Below are positions 8,935-9,762 of a DNA stretch of 9,762 nt, piece after piece; positions within the stretch are counted from its first letter, which is position 1, and the number at the start of each line of letters is the position of its first letter. The stretch lies in contig CAZTLW010000089.1 in assembly GCA_964614585.1 (NCBI GenBank), positions 1 through 9,762 of the forward strand, written 5' to 3'. A model generated the notes under the pieces. The model worked only from the letters and a program-made list of their open reading frames with translations. It was not told where the DNA came from and made no database searches. Origin of the DNA: JAHEFX01 sp964614585. GTDB lineage: Bacteria; Actinomycetota; Acidimicrobiia; Spongiisociales; JAENVV01. Both the position numbers and the translations under genes were made by a program.

Positions 8935-9693
8935 ATGGACCTCATCATGGGGAACTGGAAGATGCACGCCACCCATCTGGAGGCCATCCAGATGATGCAG
9001 AAGCTGTTCTACCGCCTCAACCCCGACGACTACGCCCGGGTCGAGGTGGTGGTGGCGCCCCCGTTCACCTCGCTGCGGTCCGTGCAGACCGTCATCGAGG
9101 CGGACAAGATGCCGATCGGCCTCGGTGCCCAGAACGTCCACTGGGAGTCCGAGGGGGCGTTCACCGGCGAGGTGTCTCCGGGGATGCTGGCCAAGCTGGC
9201 GGTGTCGTATGTCATCGTCGGCCATTCGGAGCGGCGGGCGATGTTCGGCGACACCGACGAGGTCGTGAACCGCAAGGCCAAGGCCGTGCTGGGTGCCGAG
9301 ATGCGGCCGGTGGTTTGCGTCGGTGAGTCACTCGAGCAGCGGGAGGCCGGTGAGGCCCTCGAGGTCGTGGCCGGCCAGCTGGCCGGGTCGCTGGCGGGGA
9401 TCTCGATCGACGATCCCGAGGACATCGTGGTGGCCTACGAGCCCGTGTGGGCGATCGGCACCGGTCGGTCGGCCACCCCCGACGACGCCGCCGAGGTGAC
9501 CGACGCCATCCGTGCCGACCTCGTCGATCGCTGGGGTGAGGCGGGCGAGGGCGTCCGCATCCTCTACGGCGGATCGGTGAACCAGGGCAACATCGCCGGG
9601 TTCATGGCCAAGCGCACCATCGACGGCGCCCTCGTCGGCGGTGCCAGTCTCGACCCCGACAAGTTCGCCGGCGTCATCCGCTACTGGATCTGA
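8935..9693 (+). CDS. tpiA: Triose-phosphate isomerase
   Basis: TpiA interconverts dihydroxyacetone phosphate and glyceraldehyde 3-phosphate. The 252-residue product covers the whole TIM barrel. Catalytic residues are in place: Asn7 and Lys9 in GNWKM, His97 in GHSERR, and Glu169 in AYEPVWAIGTG, which runs into the mobile loop 6. The phosphate-binding YGGSV and GALVGGASL segments close the barrel. AGGAG at 8924-8928 lies 6 bases before the ATG at 8935, and the pgk stop ends one base before it, so the two are coupled. The downstream neighbour is gpmA, not the secG often found after tpiA in actinobacteria. Confidence 0.98.
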   Translation: MDLIMGNWKMHATHLEAIQMMQKLFYRLNPDDYARVEVVVAPPFTSLRSVQTVIEADKMPIGLGAQNVHWESEGAFTGEVSPGMLAKLAVSYVIVGHSERRAMFGDTDEVVNRKAKAVLGAEMRPVVCVGESLEQREAGEALEVVAGQLAGSLAGISIDDPEDIVVAYEPVWAIGTGRSATPDDAAEVTDAIRADLVDRWGEAGEGVRILYGGSVNQGNIAGFMAKRTIDGALVGGASLDPDKFAGVIRYWI

Positions 9694-9701
9694 GGAGCGT
9701 C

Positions 9702-9762
9702 ATGTCCCACACCCTCGTCCTGCTCCGCCACGGGCAGAGCACCTGGAACCTGGAGAACCTGT
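9702..9762 (+). CDS. gpmA: 2,3-bisphosphoglycerate-dependent phosphoglycerate mutase (3' truncated by window edge)
   Basis: Only the first 20 codons are visible. They carry LLRHGQSTWNLEN, the N-terminal signature of the cofactor-dependent phosphoglycerate mutases, where the His of RHG is phosphorylated during catalysis. The NLEN continuation favours true GpmA over other histidine-phosphatase family members, but the rest of the gene would be needed to be sure. The enzyme would convert 3-phosphoglycerate, the product of Pgk, to 2-phosphoglycerate. GAGGAG at 9692-9697, which overlaps the tpiA stop codon, is a good ribosome-binding site a few bases before the ATG at 9702. Confidence 0.87.
   Translation, partial: MSHTLVLLRHGQSTWNLENL

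Overview
The window is a dense, high-GC (roughly 70% by eye) bacterial segment with every gene on the + strand. Gene content and residue signatures point to a member of the Actinobacteriota: uvrA near uvrC, the uvrC-rapZ-yvcK block, then pgk-tpiA, and a RapZ P-loop of the Gly-Arg type. Acidimicrobiia or a related marine or soil lineage is a reasonable guess but cannot be proven from this sequence. A run of exactly 100 Ns (7393-7492) shows it comes from a draft scaffold, possibly a metagenome assembly.

Layout. (1) 1-2459: uvrA, cut at its 5' end by the window edge. (2) 2460-2596: a 137-base intergenic stretch with short repeats and a small perfect hairpin. (3) 2597-3636: a two-gene unit of a 67-residue, two-helix membrane protein and a CPBP-family (Abi/CAAX-type) intramembrane protease, with a 4-base overlap. 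(4) 3637-3679: a short spacer with a GC hairpin and a possible -10 element directly before the next ATG. (5) 3680-7747: a class I SAM-dependent methyltransferase, uvrC, rapZ and yvcK, joined by overlaps of 1, 4 and 4 bases; yvcK is interrupted by the N run. (6) 7758-9762: pgk, tpiA and the first 20 codons of gpmA, with spacers of 10, 1 and 8 bases.

How the genes fit together. UvrA and UvrC are the damage-recognition and dual-incision parts of nucleotide excision repair; uvrB is not in the window. RapZ and YvcK (GlmR/CuvA) are linked in other bacteria to amino-sugar and cell-envelope control. Pgk, TpiA and GpmA are consecutive or adjacent steps of central glycolysis. From the methyltransferase to gpmA no spacer exceeds 10 bases, so one long polycistronic unit joining repair, envelope regulation and carbon metabolism is likely.

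Most of the window is conserved housekeeping sequence, and I see no clear new defence or mobile system. The points worth a second look are the lack of whiA and gap (GAPDH) between yvcK and pgk, the yvcK assembly gap that is probably longer than its 100 Ns, the small membrane protein/CPBP protease pair, and the repeats after uvrA. There is no gene-free stretch longer than 300 bases. I see no tRNA, rRNA, CRISPR array or insertion sequence.
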